From Bacteroidota bacterium (GTDB lineage: Bacteria; Bacteroidota; Bacteroidia; JAADEI01), in the NCBI GenBank assembly GCA_015490475.1, contig WFXT01000266.1, positions 1-10,687 of the forward strand: 10,687 nucleotides of DNA. Direction: 5' to 3'. Both the position numbers and the translations under genes were made by a program. Within the stretch, counting starts at the first letter, position 1; every line of letters starts with the position of its first letter. The notes beneath the pieces are model-generated. The model was not told where the DNA came from. It did no database searches and saw only the letters and a list, made by a program, of their open reading frames with translations. Below, one piece after another: positions 1-5,957 of the stretch.

Positions 1-191
1 CATTGCTAATAGCACCTTTATCCTTTGTCAAAAACGAATTAGTTCTACGAATAAAATGGCGAGCATCTCCTCCTTCTGTCTGGACAAGCACCAACAAGCC
101 AGAAATTATAGAAAAAGAATTTACCGAAACACTAAAAAAAATAGCAGACACTTTAGATAGATTTAACATACATCCTCGTGAGAAATTTTAA
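1..191 (+). CDS. C-terminal end of an unrecognised protein (5' end outside the window)
   Basis: The frame is open from the left edge (first full codon at base 3) to a TAA at 189-191, so about 62 residues of a C-terminus are visible. The visible part is mixed hydrophobic at first (LLIAPLSFVKNELVLRI), then hydrophilic and probably helical (EFTETLKKIADTLDRF), with no membrane segment, metal site or motif that I can name. It ends 33 bases before the sulfotransferase on the same strand, so the two may be cotranscribed and it may belong to the same glycan-related group. That link is positional only. It could also be an out-of-frame artefact, but the amino acid composition looks like a real soluble protein. 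Function unknown. Confidence 0.5.
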   Translation, partial: LLIAPLSFVKNELVLRIKWRASPPSVWTSTNKPEIIEKEFTETLKKIADTLDRFNIHPREKF

Positions 192-224
192 GAATAACTT
201 TACTTGTAGAAAATTGCAAACACC

Positions 225-986
225 ATGGCTCTTGAAAAACTTATTTTTCCTGTTTTGGGCAGAATGCCTTCAGCTATCCAAAACATATGGCTTAGAAATT
301 TTAATTTTCTAAACTGGAAATGGACATGCTACAAACACATTGTATTATATAAAGAACTTCATGAACTAAACCGTAAATTCAAGTTTATCTTCATACACAT
401 TCCTAAATGCGCAGGTTTTGCAATTAGAAAAAAACTGGGCATTGACAATGTAAAATTTATGCATGCTGGTGCCCGATATTATAAAAAAGCCCTTGGGGAA
501 AACTACACCAATTACTTCACATTTGCATTTGTAAGACACCCTATTAAGAGACTTATTGCTTCTTACTCATACATGAAACAGGGTGGCGTCCCTGGTCAAG
601 GAGGTCCATATTTTAAATATTTTACTAAAAACGTGATTAACAAATTCAATACATTTGAAGATTTTGTAGCTTGGCTTTCAAATGGCTATTTCTATTCACA
701 CGAGTTCTTCTTTCCCCAATACTTATATGTCACAGATTTTGATGACAAGACAATTATCGTAGAGTTTATTGGAAAAGTAGAAAAGATACCTCAAGATTTT
801 CCCAGGGTTATAGAGATTTTAAAGCAAAGAGGGATGCCGATAAGCGACCCTCACTTACCACGAATAAATACCAGCAATCAGAAATGGAAACCTGATAAGT
901 TATCTTCCAAAACCATTCAACAGTTATACGAGATCTATAAGAAAGATTTTGATCTTTTCGATTATGACCCCGAAAATTGGCGATAA
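225..986 (+). CDS. Sulfotransferase family 2-like protein (PAPS-dependent, probable glycan sulfotransferase)
   Basis: This 253-residue protein has the two PAPS-binding signatures of the Sulfotransfer_2 type. The 5'-phosphosulfate loop is at about residues 55-67 (FIFIHIPKCAGFAIR, usual form IHIPKCAGTSIR), and the 3'-phosphate motif is at 102-116 (FVRHPIKRLIASYSY, usual form RxPxxRxxSxY). Such enzymes move sulfate from PAPS to hydroxyls of sugars. Bacterial members often sit in capsule, exopolysaccharide or LPS clusters, which fits the glycosyltransferase and SDR nearby. An in-frame TAG at 207-209 makes ATG 225 the first possible start. The length is normal for the family. One oddity is Phe65 where a Thr or Ser normally contacts the phosphate, so activity is likely but not certain. 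There is no signal peptide; the protein should be cytoplasmic or loosely membrane bound. It ends two bases from the convergent pyrE stop. The family call is firm; the acceptor cannot be told. Confidence 0.85.
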   Translation: MALEKLIFPVLGRMPSAIQNIWLRNFNFLNWKWTCYKHIVLYKELHELNRKFKFIFIHIPKCAGFAIRKKLGIDNVKFMHAGARYYKKALGENYTNYFTFAFVRHPIKRLIASYSYMKQGGVPGQGGPYFKYFTKNVINKFNTFEDFVAWLSNGYFYSHEFFFPQYLYVTDFDDKTIIVEFIGKVEKIPQDFPRVIEILKQRGMPISDPHLPRINTSNQKWKPDKLSSKTIQQLYEIYKKDFDLFDYDPENWR

Positions 987-988
987 TT

Positions 989-1603
989 CTAAACAACCTC
1001 CATTTCTTTTAACCACTCTTGAATAATGCGTCTACGTTTGGAATCCAAAACTTCTATCAAATCAAAGATTGTTGTCAATCGATCCCAAGTATAGTCAGAA
1101 AAGCGTTCTTTTGCCTCTGGGAATTCATAAGAAAATATGGAAATCAAAGCCTCTGGCTCTGCTCGTTCTTCCTCCAATGCCCGAAGAGCACTATATGCAC
1201 TTCCTCCCGTTGAAATGAGTTCTTCAATTAAAAGAACCTTCTTATAAGCCACAACACCTCCTTCTACCTGTTTGCCCAGTCCATATTCTTTTGGCTGAGG
1301 ACGTACGTATGCCAGAGGCAGTTCCCATCTATCAGCAAGCATTGTGGCAAGAGGAATGCCTCCTGTAGCCACTCCTGCAACCACCTGCACAGATTCTTTA
1401 TAAGGACGAGCAAAGGCGTCAAGGGCGTTAATGACCATATTACGAAGGGTAACATCACCCAGCATCCTTCTGAGGTCTATATATATTGGGCTCTGAATCC
1501 CGGATCTCCATTGAAAAGGTCTGCTTTCATCTATTAGTATGATTTGAGTCGTAAGCATTTTTTTTAACAACTCTCCCTTTGCTTTCTCCTTATCAAAATC
1601 CAT
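989..1603 (-). CDS. pyrE: Orotate phosphoribosyltransferase
   Basis: PyrE joins orotate and PRPP to give orotidine 5'-monophosphate and pyrophosphate, the fifth step of de novo pyrimidine synthesis, in the cytoplasm. The protein has 204 residues, normal for the family. The N-terminal hood carries FQWRSGIQSPIYIDLRR (30-46), the family's F-x-W/L-x-SG-x-x-SP-x-Y-x-D-x-R segment. GVATGGIPLA is at 77-86. The mobile catalytic loop is YVRPQPKEYGLGKQVEG (99-115), with Lys105 as the likely catalytic lysine. The PRPP loop VLLIEELISTGGS is at 123-135. Oddities: the second acidic residue of the PRPP loop is Glu128 rather than the usual Asp, the first loop lysine is replaced (Pro102), and the usual loop His is Tyr107, which eukaryotic UMP synthases also have. 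An in-frame TAA four codons upstream supports ATG 1603. No other pyr gene is in view. It is divergent from the SDR gene and convergent with the sulfotransferase. Confidence 0.93.
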   Translation of the reverse strand: MDFDKEKAKGELLKKMLTTQIILIDESRPFQWRSGIQSPIYIDLRRMLGDVTLRNMVINALDAFARPYKESVQVVAGVATGGIPLATMLADRWELPLAYVRPQPKEYGLGKQVEGGVVAYKKVLLIEELISTGGSAYSALRALEEERAEPEALISIFSYEFPEAKERFSDYTWDRLTTIFDLIEVLDSKRRRIIQEWLKEMEVV

Positions 1604-1620
1604 ATATCTTGTAGTTTATG

Positions 1621-1628
1621 CAAAGATA
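1621..1628 (-). promoter_or_regulatory. Candidate Bacteroidota-type -7 box for pyrE
   Basis: Read on the minus strand, the bases are TATCTTTG, a full match to the TAnnTTTG box of Bacteroidota primary-sigma promoters. It ends 17 bases before the pyrE ATG. No TTTG element is found at the usual 19-21 base spacing upstream, so only half of the promoter is supported. An eight-base degenerate motif can occur by chance. Confidence 0.45.
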
Positions 1629-1685
1629 TTATTCTGCAAATGATTACATACCCTTCCAAAGTCAACTTAAATTCTCAAAGAATCC

Positions 1686-1693
1686 TATTTTTA
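1686..1693 (+). promoter_or_regulatory. Weak candidate -7 box for the SDR-glycosyltransferase pair
   Basis: TATTTTTA lies 16 bases before the SDR start and matches TAnnTTTG at all but the last fixed position. There is no TTTG at the expected distance upstream. The pair needs a promoter in this 106-base divergent spacer, as pyrE points the other way, and this is the best candidate. It is weak because the stretch is simply AT-rich. Confidence 0.25.
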
Positions 1694-1709
1694 TTAAAAA
1701 GACCAGACA

Positions 1710-2396
1710 ATGCAAAAAACAGCAATAATTTCCGGGGTCAGCAGAGGCATAGGAAAGGCTATTGCCGAAAAGTTCTTATCAGAAGGCATTAAAGTGGCGG
1801 GAATTGGTCTTCATGACCCTCAATGGAATTCTCCCGATTTTAAGTTCATACACGCAGACATAAGAAACCAACAAGATGTTGAATCGGCATTCAACCAAGC
1901 CCTTGATTTTCTTGGGGATAAATTGGATGTGTTGGTCAACAATGCTGGACTTGGTTACTTTAAACCTGTCGAAGAATTATCGCCAGAGCAGTTTCTGGAA
2001 ATGTTTGCAGTAAACGTTTTTGGCACCTTTTATCTCACAAGACTGGCTGTTCCCATTATGAAAAAACAGCATAAGGGACACATTGTATTTATCGGTTCTG
2101 TGGCATCACTAAACGGAATTGCTGAAGGCACTGGATATTGTGCAACTAAATTTGCAGTTCGTGGTTTTGCTCTTTCACTGTTTAAGGAAGTAAGGCAATT
2201 TGGCATTCATGTAACCCTAATACATCCCGGCTCTGTTAAAACAGACTTTTTCAGAAACTACCCATCTGTGGAAGTTGGAGACTGGATGCTAAAACCAGAA
2301 CAGGTAGCCAGAAGCGTTTATCATGCTATTCAGTGTGAGGAAAACTGTAATGTGCTTGAACTGGAACTCAGACCACTTATCTTGCCTTCTAAATAG
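1710..2396 (+). CDS. Classical short-chain dehydrogenase/reductase (SDR)
   Basis: This 228-residue NAD(P)(H)-dependent oxidoreductase has the full set of classical SDR marks: nucleotide-binding SGVSRGIG (8-15), HADI (48-51) with an acidic residue that contacts the adenine, NNAG (77-80), and the catalytic tetrad Asn102, Ser130, Tyr143 and Lys147 (YCATK). PG at 173-174 follows. The substrate cannot be read from the sequence. The usual length, no signal peptide and an intact tetrad imply an active cytoplasmic enzyme. An in-frame TAA at 1695-1697 makes ATG 1710 the first possible start. Its stop is two bases from the start of the next glycosyltransferase gene, which suggests translational coupling and a joint role, perhaps reduction or oxidation of a glycan building block. 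That role is inference. General fatty-acid or polyol reductase functions are equally possible for this broad family. Confidence 0.92.
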   Translation: MQKTAIISGVSRGIGKAIAEKFLSEGIKVAGIGLHDPQWNSPDFKFIHADIRNQQDVESAFNQALDFLGDKLDVLVNNAGLGYFKPVEELSPEQFLEMFAVNVFGTFYLTRLAVPIMKKQHKGHIVFIGSVASLNGIAEGTGYCATKFAVRGFALSLFKEVRQFGIHVTLIHPGSVKTDFFRNYPSVEVGDWMLKPEQVARSVYHAIQCEENCNVLELELRPLILPSK

Positions 2397-2398
2397 AA

Positions 2399-3646
2399 AT
2401 GTCTCGGAAAGGAAGAGATATCTTATATCTTACCTACGACGGTATCACTGAACCATTAGGGCAAAGCCAGATTTTATCATATGTAAAAGGATTAGCCAGA
2501 ATCCATGGATGGAAAATAGATATTTTGTCTTTTGAAAAAAACATATCAACACCACTCAAAACACAATTCAAAAGCGAATTAGAACGGCTTAACATCAGAT
2601 GGATTGCTAAACGGTTCACCACATCACCTCCTGTTGTGAGTACTTTATATGACATGTTAAAGATGTATATAACGGGCATAAACCTCTTCAAAACAAATGA
2701 GTATAAAATAATACATGCTCGGTCGTTAATGCCTGCTTATGTAGGCTTGAAACTAAAAGAAAAGTTCGGAGCAAAATTAATCTTTGATATGAGAGGTTTT
2801 TGGGCAGACCAACGCATTGAATCTGGCGTCTGGAATGGCAACAATCCAGCCTATAGGTATTTGTACAAGATAACAAAACGCATAGAAAGGGAGTTATTAT
2901 CTTATTCAGATCACATAGTAGTATTAACTCACAAGGCAAAACAGATTATTGAACAATGGCAAGAGGATAATTATATTTCTGGAAATTCTGCGATTAGCGT
3001 AATTCCATGCTGTGCAGTTCCAGATGATATTCCTCTCTCAACGCCCGAAAACAAAAAGAATTTCAGAAAGCGATTTAACCTTCCAGAACATGCGTACATA
3101 ATAGGTCACATAGGTTCCTTCATCCCTTGGTATCTGTTTGAAGAGATGATTGTTTTTTTCAAAGAACTAAAAAGGAAGCGGTCTGATGCTCATCTATTAA
3201 TTGCCATTAAAAACATTAATGACAATGCAATTAAGTTTTTCAAGGACAGACTTGATGAGTCAGATTACACCCTGACAAGTGTTTCGGCACAGGAAAGCAA
3301 ACTTCTTATTGCCACATTAGATGCAGGGTTGGTTTTTGTGCAACAAACTTTTAGTTCAGCAGGGGCAAGTCCAACCAAACTGGCAGAATTGCTTTTTGCC
3401 GGCGTTCCTGTTATAGCAACAGATATTGGGGATATACGTTACATTCTGAACGCCACAGGTGGTGGTATAGTAATCTCTGATTTTTCACGTGAAGCATTAT
3501 CACAGGCGATCGACTTATTGCTTTCTCAAAATTGGAATCCTCAACAGATTAGGGAACGGGCAATCCCATTATTAAACACAAAAAAAGGGATAGATGTTTA
3601 TAATGCAATCTATAAAGATTTGCTAAAAATGGATGGTTTTACTTAA
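2399..3646 (+). CDS. Glycosyltransferase, GT4-like (GT-B fold)
   Basis: This 415-residue protein has the layout of a retaining GT-B glycosyltransferase. The N-terminal acceptor domain holds YDGITEPLGQSQ (13-24), HARS (106-109) and FDMRGFWADQRIESGVW (129-145), a signature of a glycosyltransferase group common in surface-polysaccharide clusters. The linker leads to the donor domain with VIPCCA (201-206), GSFIPWYLFEEMIVFF (239-254) and the sugar-nucleotide loop SPTKLAELLFAGVPVI (324-339), the usual SPTK-x-x-E-x-x-x-x-G-x-PVI. It should transfer a sugar from a nucleotide sugar onto a lipid-linked or growing glycan at the inner face of the cytoplasmic membrane. Donor and acceptor are not readable. 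No membrane segment is seen. It starts two bases after the SDR stop, so it is probably translated from the same mRNA. The start is fixed by the typical ILYLTYDG opening just after the ATG. Confidence 0.92.
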   Translation: MSRKGRDILYLTYDGITEPLGQSQILSYVKGLARIHGWKIDILSFEKNISTPLKTQFKSELERLNIRWIAKRFTTSPPVVSTLYDMLKMYITGINLFKTNEYKIIHARSLMPAYVGLKLKEKFGAKLIFDMRGFWADQRIESGVWNGNNPAYRYLYKITKRIERELLSYSDHIVVLTHKAKQIIEQWQEDNYISGNSAISVIPCCAVPDDIPLSTPENKKNFRKRFNLPEHAYIIGHIGSFIPWYLFEEMIVFFKELKRKRSDAHLLIAIKNINDNAIKFFKDRLDESDYTLTSVSAQESKLLIATLDAGLVFVQQTFSSAGASPTKLAELLFAGVPVIATDIGDIRYILNATGGGIVISDFSREALSQAIDLLLSQNWNPQQIRERAIPLLNTKKGIDVYNAIYKDLLKMDGFT

Positions 3647-3655
3647 CATGACATC

Positions 3656-3696
3656 CCAAAACGCATTTTGTCTTTTGGAAATATCTTTTCTATTTC
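3656..3696. terminator. Weak candidate bidirectional terminator between convergent genes
   Basis: The 59-base gap between the glycosyltransferase stop and the small-protein stop holds two short hairpins. One is CAAAA/TTTTG (3657-3661 with 3666-3670), alternatively CCAAAA/TTTTGG (3656-3661 with 3673-3678), followed by TCTTTT on the plus strand. The other is GAAATA/TATTTC (3678-3683 with 3691-3696). Both stems are AT-rich and short. The position favours termination but the fold stability does not. Confidence 0.25.
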
Positions 3697-3705
3697 AAGG
3701 TGCTA

Positions 3706-3987
3706 TCAGTAAAATACAATGATCGGTACATGTCGCCTTTCTGCCTCCCACAAATAAGACACCGTTTTGCTTAAATCCAATCCTTCCGGATACTTGATGT
3801 CTTCTAAATAAGCCACGACTTTTTCTTTTCCTCCTGATGCCTTAAACCACTCTTTGATATTAAACTCTCTAGCAATAGACAGTACTATTTCCACAGGGAA
3901 CAAGAAATCTTTATCAGCAAGATACTCGGGCGAATAAATCTTTGTTGCTTCCAGAAATACGTGCACTAAACTTTTTCTTCTGTACAT
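3706..3987 (-). CDS. Small uncharacterised soluble protein after ctaA
   Basis: I do not recognise this protein. From ATG 3987 it has 93 residues. It is charged and probably helical, with no membrane segment, no cysteine pair and no signal peptide. Visible stretches are YSPEYLADKDFLFPVEIV, AREFNIKEWFKASGGKEK and a C-terminus ending VPIIVFY. ATG 3987 gives a 22-base overlap with the 3' end of ctaA. A GTG at 3966 would instead share one base with the ctaA stop (TAGTG) and give 86 residues; either start is possible. The frame stays open further upstream to 4143, but there it only shadows ctaA. The overlap and shared strand put it last in the gcvP-epimerase-ctaA unit. A link to heme A or oxidase assembly would be guilt by association only. 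Confidence 0.65.
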   Translation of the reverse strand: MYRRKSLVHVFLEATKIYSPEYLADKDFLFPVEIVLSIAREFNIKEWFKASGGKEKVVAYLEDIKYPEGLDLSKTVSYLWEAERRHVPIIVFY

Positions 3988-4985
3988 CCCTTCACAAACT
4001 TTTCCTTTGTTCTGAGAAAAGTGATGAAAAGCACCATAAAGAAAAGCCAGCCATTCAATTGATGAAGTACAGCAAAATATATTTTGACGTCTTTTGTGTA
4101 GAAAACAAGTGCATGGATGCCAAGTATAAATTGCAATGTCCACAAGCCAATCAAAATCAAATTATTTCTATGGAAGAAAGGACGTATAAACAGAAAAGGA
4201 ACGACAAGTAACAGAGCAAAATGTCTGTGAATAAAGTTTATGAACACTTTATTTTCAAGTAAGTTTTCCCAGCCCAGTTCTGGCAACCATAAACCTTGGG
4301 GAATCCATTCTCCATAAAAAGTTGGATATGATGTTCCAGCAAGGGCAGCACGCATTCCAGCCATTAATGTGCCATAGAAAAACTGGATAGTGAAGAGGGC
4401 AAGGGCAATATGCAAAGGTTTGCTCCAATGGGCAGGCAAAGAAGTCCAACCTTCTGGTTTGCTTATAAACCACAGATAAACAACATAAGAAAATACAAAC
4501 AAAGCAAAGAGATTGTGCATTCCAAGAAACAAAGGGTCAACCCATGGTAATGGATTATCAACACCTGTTTTAACCATTAGCCAGCCCAGTGTTGCCTGAA
4601 TAAGCATAAGGAAGATAAGAACAAAAACTCTTTTAAGCCACAACTTAGATAACTTTCCCTTAAGCCACCACCATAGGGCAGGAAGCAGTATTACAAATCC
4701 TATTAGGCGGCCCCAGAAGCGATGGAACCACTCCAGCCAGTATATTCGCTTGAAGTCGCTAAGTGTAAAATGACTATGCAAAAGTTCATATTGAGCAATC
4801 TGCTTATACTTTTCAAACTCCTCTTGCCAATGTTGTTCTGTAAGAGGTGGGATTATTCCTGTAACAGGCTTCCACTCCACAATAGAAAGTCCTGCGTCCA
4901 TTAATCTGGTTATACCACCCAGAAAAACCATTATAAAGAACATGACGACCAAGACAGTGAGCCATCTATGGATTGTTTTTATCAT
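3966..4985 (-). CDS. ctaA: Heme A synthase, COX15 type
   Basis: This integral membrane enzyme oxidises the C8 methyl of heme O to the formyl of heme A, the cofactor of aa3-type cytochrome oxidases. The 339 residues form about eight membrane helices. COX15-type signatures are GGITRLMDAGLSIVEWKPVT (23-42; usual form GG-x-TRLT-x-SGLSIVEWKPVTG), FKRIYWLEWFHRFWGR (78-93) and AGMRAALAGTSYPTFYGEWI (209-228). The four expected heme-ligand histidines are His88 (EWFHR), His157 (GMHNL), His253 (FIHRH) and His308 (LHQLN). The cysteine pair of the Bacillus CtaA subtype is absent, as in mitochondrial and alphaproteobacterial forms. It starts 33 bases after the epimerase stop (tandem TAATAA) without a clear ribosome binding site, and its end overlaps the small protein gene. 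No oxidase subunit or heme O synthase gene is in the window. Presence of this gene implies aerobic respiration. Confidence 0.93.
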   Translation of the reverse strand: MIKTIHRWLTVLVVMFFIMVFLGGITRLMDAGLSIVEWKPVTGIIPPLTEQHWQEEFEKYKQIAQYELLHSHFTLSDFKRIYWLEWFHRFWGRLIGFVILLPALWWWLKGKLSKLWLKRVFVLIFLMLIQATLGWLMVKTGVDNPLPWVDPLFLGMHNLFALFVFSYVVYLWFISKPEGWTSLPAHWSKPLHIALALFTIQFFYGTLMAGMRAALAGTSYPTFYGEWIPQGLWLPELGWENLLENKVFINFIHRHFALLLVVPFLFIRPFFHRNNLILIGLWTLQFILGIHALVFYTKDVKIYFAVLHQLNGWLFFMVLFITFLRTKEKFVKGCTEEKV

Positions 4986-5018
4986 GGCAATTGGATTTAA
5001 AAACCTGTAAGCATTTTA

Positions 5019-5936
5019 TTACAATTTGCGTACAAGGTCTTTTACTGCACTCTCAAGCACAGGATATTGAAACTTGTACCCTATGTCAATGAGTCGTTGG
5101 GGACGGGCACGCAAACTAAATGTTAAATACTTAACCACTTCTCCGGCAATTGGTTGAACAAAAGACAAAGGAATTCGTTTAATCAAGGGGCGTCGGCGTG
5201 CAAATTTATATAGTGTCTCAACGAAATGTTCCTGTGTAACGGGATTTTCCGTCGTAGCAATGTAAACGTCAGCCGGCAATTCACCTGTTATTGCCATTTT
5301 AAACAAATTCACAAGGTCAGAAATATGTATCCATGAATAATATGCGGAAGGATTGCCAATTACAGCCAACAATCTAAACCGAGCCATCAAAAACATTAAC
5401 GGAAATGCACCGCCAGTCTCAGATAAAACAATACCCGTTCTAAGGATTGTCACAGGCACATTACGTTTTTTCCATTGCAGAGCGGCATTTTCCCAACCAA
5501 TAGCGAGTCTTGCCAGAAAATTAGTATCTGGATTTCCAGGAGGGGTATCTTCTGTTATCCATTGTTCTCCGTGGTCATCATAATATCCAAGCCCCGATAT
5601 TGAGATGACCTGTTTAGGGGGATTGAAATTTTTCCATATAGCATAGAGCCAGTTCATTGTATAAACACGACTTGCATAAAGTTCTTTCTTATATTTCTTT
5701 GTCCATCGTCGCATTATTGTCGCACCTGCCAGATGAATAAGAATATCTATTTTATCAAGCAAAGCATAGTCCATTAAGCCTGTTTGTGGATTCCAGTGAA
5801 CGTAATATAAATTGTCTTCTTCCTTATGAGAAGCTCCTCGTCTGGTAAGGACATATACGGTATGTCCATGGGAAAGGAGGGAGGCGACCAGCGGTCTGCC
5901 TATTGTTCCCGTCCCTCCCGTTATTAGAATATTCAT
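5019..5936 (-). CDS. TIGR01777-type NAD(P)-dependent epimerase with DUF1731 C-terminus
   Basis: This 305-residue protein is an atypical or extended SDR of the YfcH group. It opens with the Rossmann motif MNILITGGTGTIG (GGTGTIG at 7-13). HLAGATI follows (68-74), then ISGLGYYDDHG (113-123), which replaces the usual SASAxGYYG, the WENAA segment (148-152), LRTGIVLS (165-172) and SWIHISDL (201-208). The last 50 or so residues (GEVVKYLTFSLRARPQRL to YPVLESAV) match the DUF1731 pattern. The family is widespread, was once called a cell-division inhibitor (SulA-like) by transferred annotation, and has no settled physiological substrate. It should be cytoplasmic. It lies 21 bases after gcvP, and in the same frame as the gcvP TAA, with no earlier ATG. 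It is followed 33 bases later by ctaA. The family call is firm, the function is not. Confidence 0.9.
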   Translation of the reverse strand: MNILITGGTGTIGRPLVASLLSHGHTVYVLTRRGASHKEEDNLYYVHWNPQTGLMDYALLDKIDILIHLAGATIMRRWTKKYKKELYASRVYTMNWLYAIWKNFNPPKQVISISGLGYYDDHGEQWITEDTPPGNPDTNFLARLAIGWENAALQWKKRNVPVTILRTGIVLSETGGAFPLMFLMARFRLLAVIGNPSAYYSWIHISDLVNLFKMAITGELPADVYIATTENPVTQEHFVETLYKFARRRPLIKRIPLSFVQPIAGEVVKYLTFSLRARPQRLIDIGYKFQYPVLESAVKDLVRKL

Positions 5937-5957
5937 GATGACTTGTTTAGCAATAGT

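Noticed and set aside
225..986. Recent horizontal transfer of the sulfotransferase from its AT-rich look
   Set aside because: Base composition was judged only by eye, neighbouring genes are also AT-rich, and no mobile element or flanking repeat was seen.
3988..4143. N-terminal extension of the small protein frame to 4143
   Set aside because: These 52 residues (Cys, His and Phe rich) are the alternate-frame reading of ctaA coding sequence; the natural protein-like composition begins near ATG 3987.
5019..5936. Naming the epimerase as a cell-division inhibitor (SulA)
   Set aside because: That name is a transferred annotation for the TIGR01777 family; the sequence shows an NAD(P)-binding epimerase-like protein, with nothing to support a role in division.
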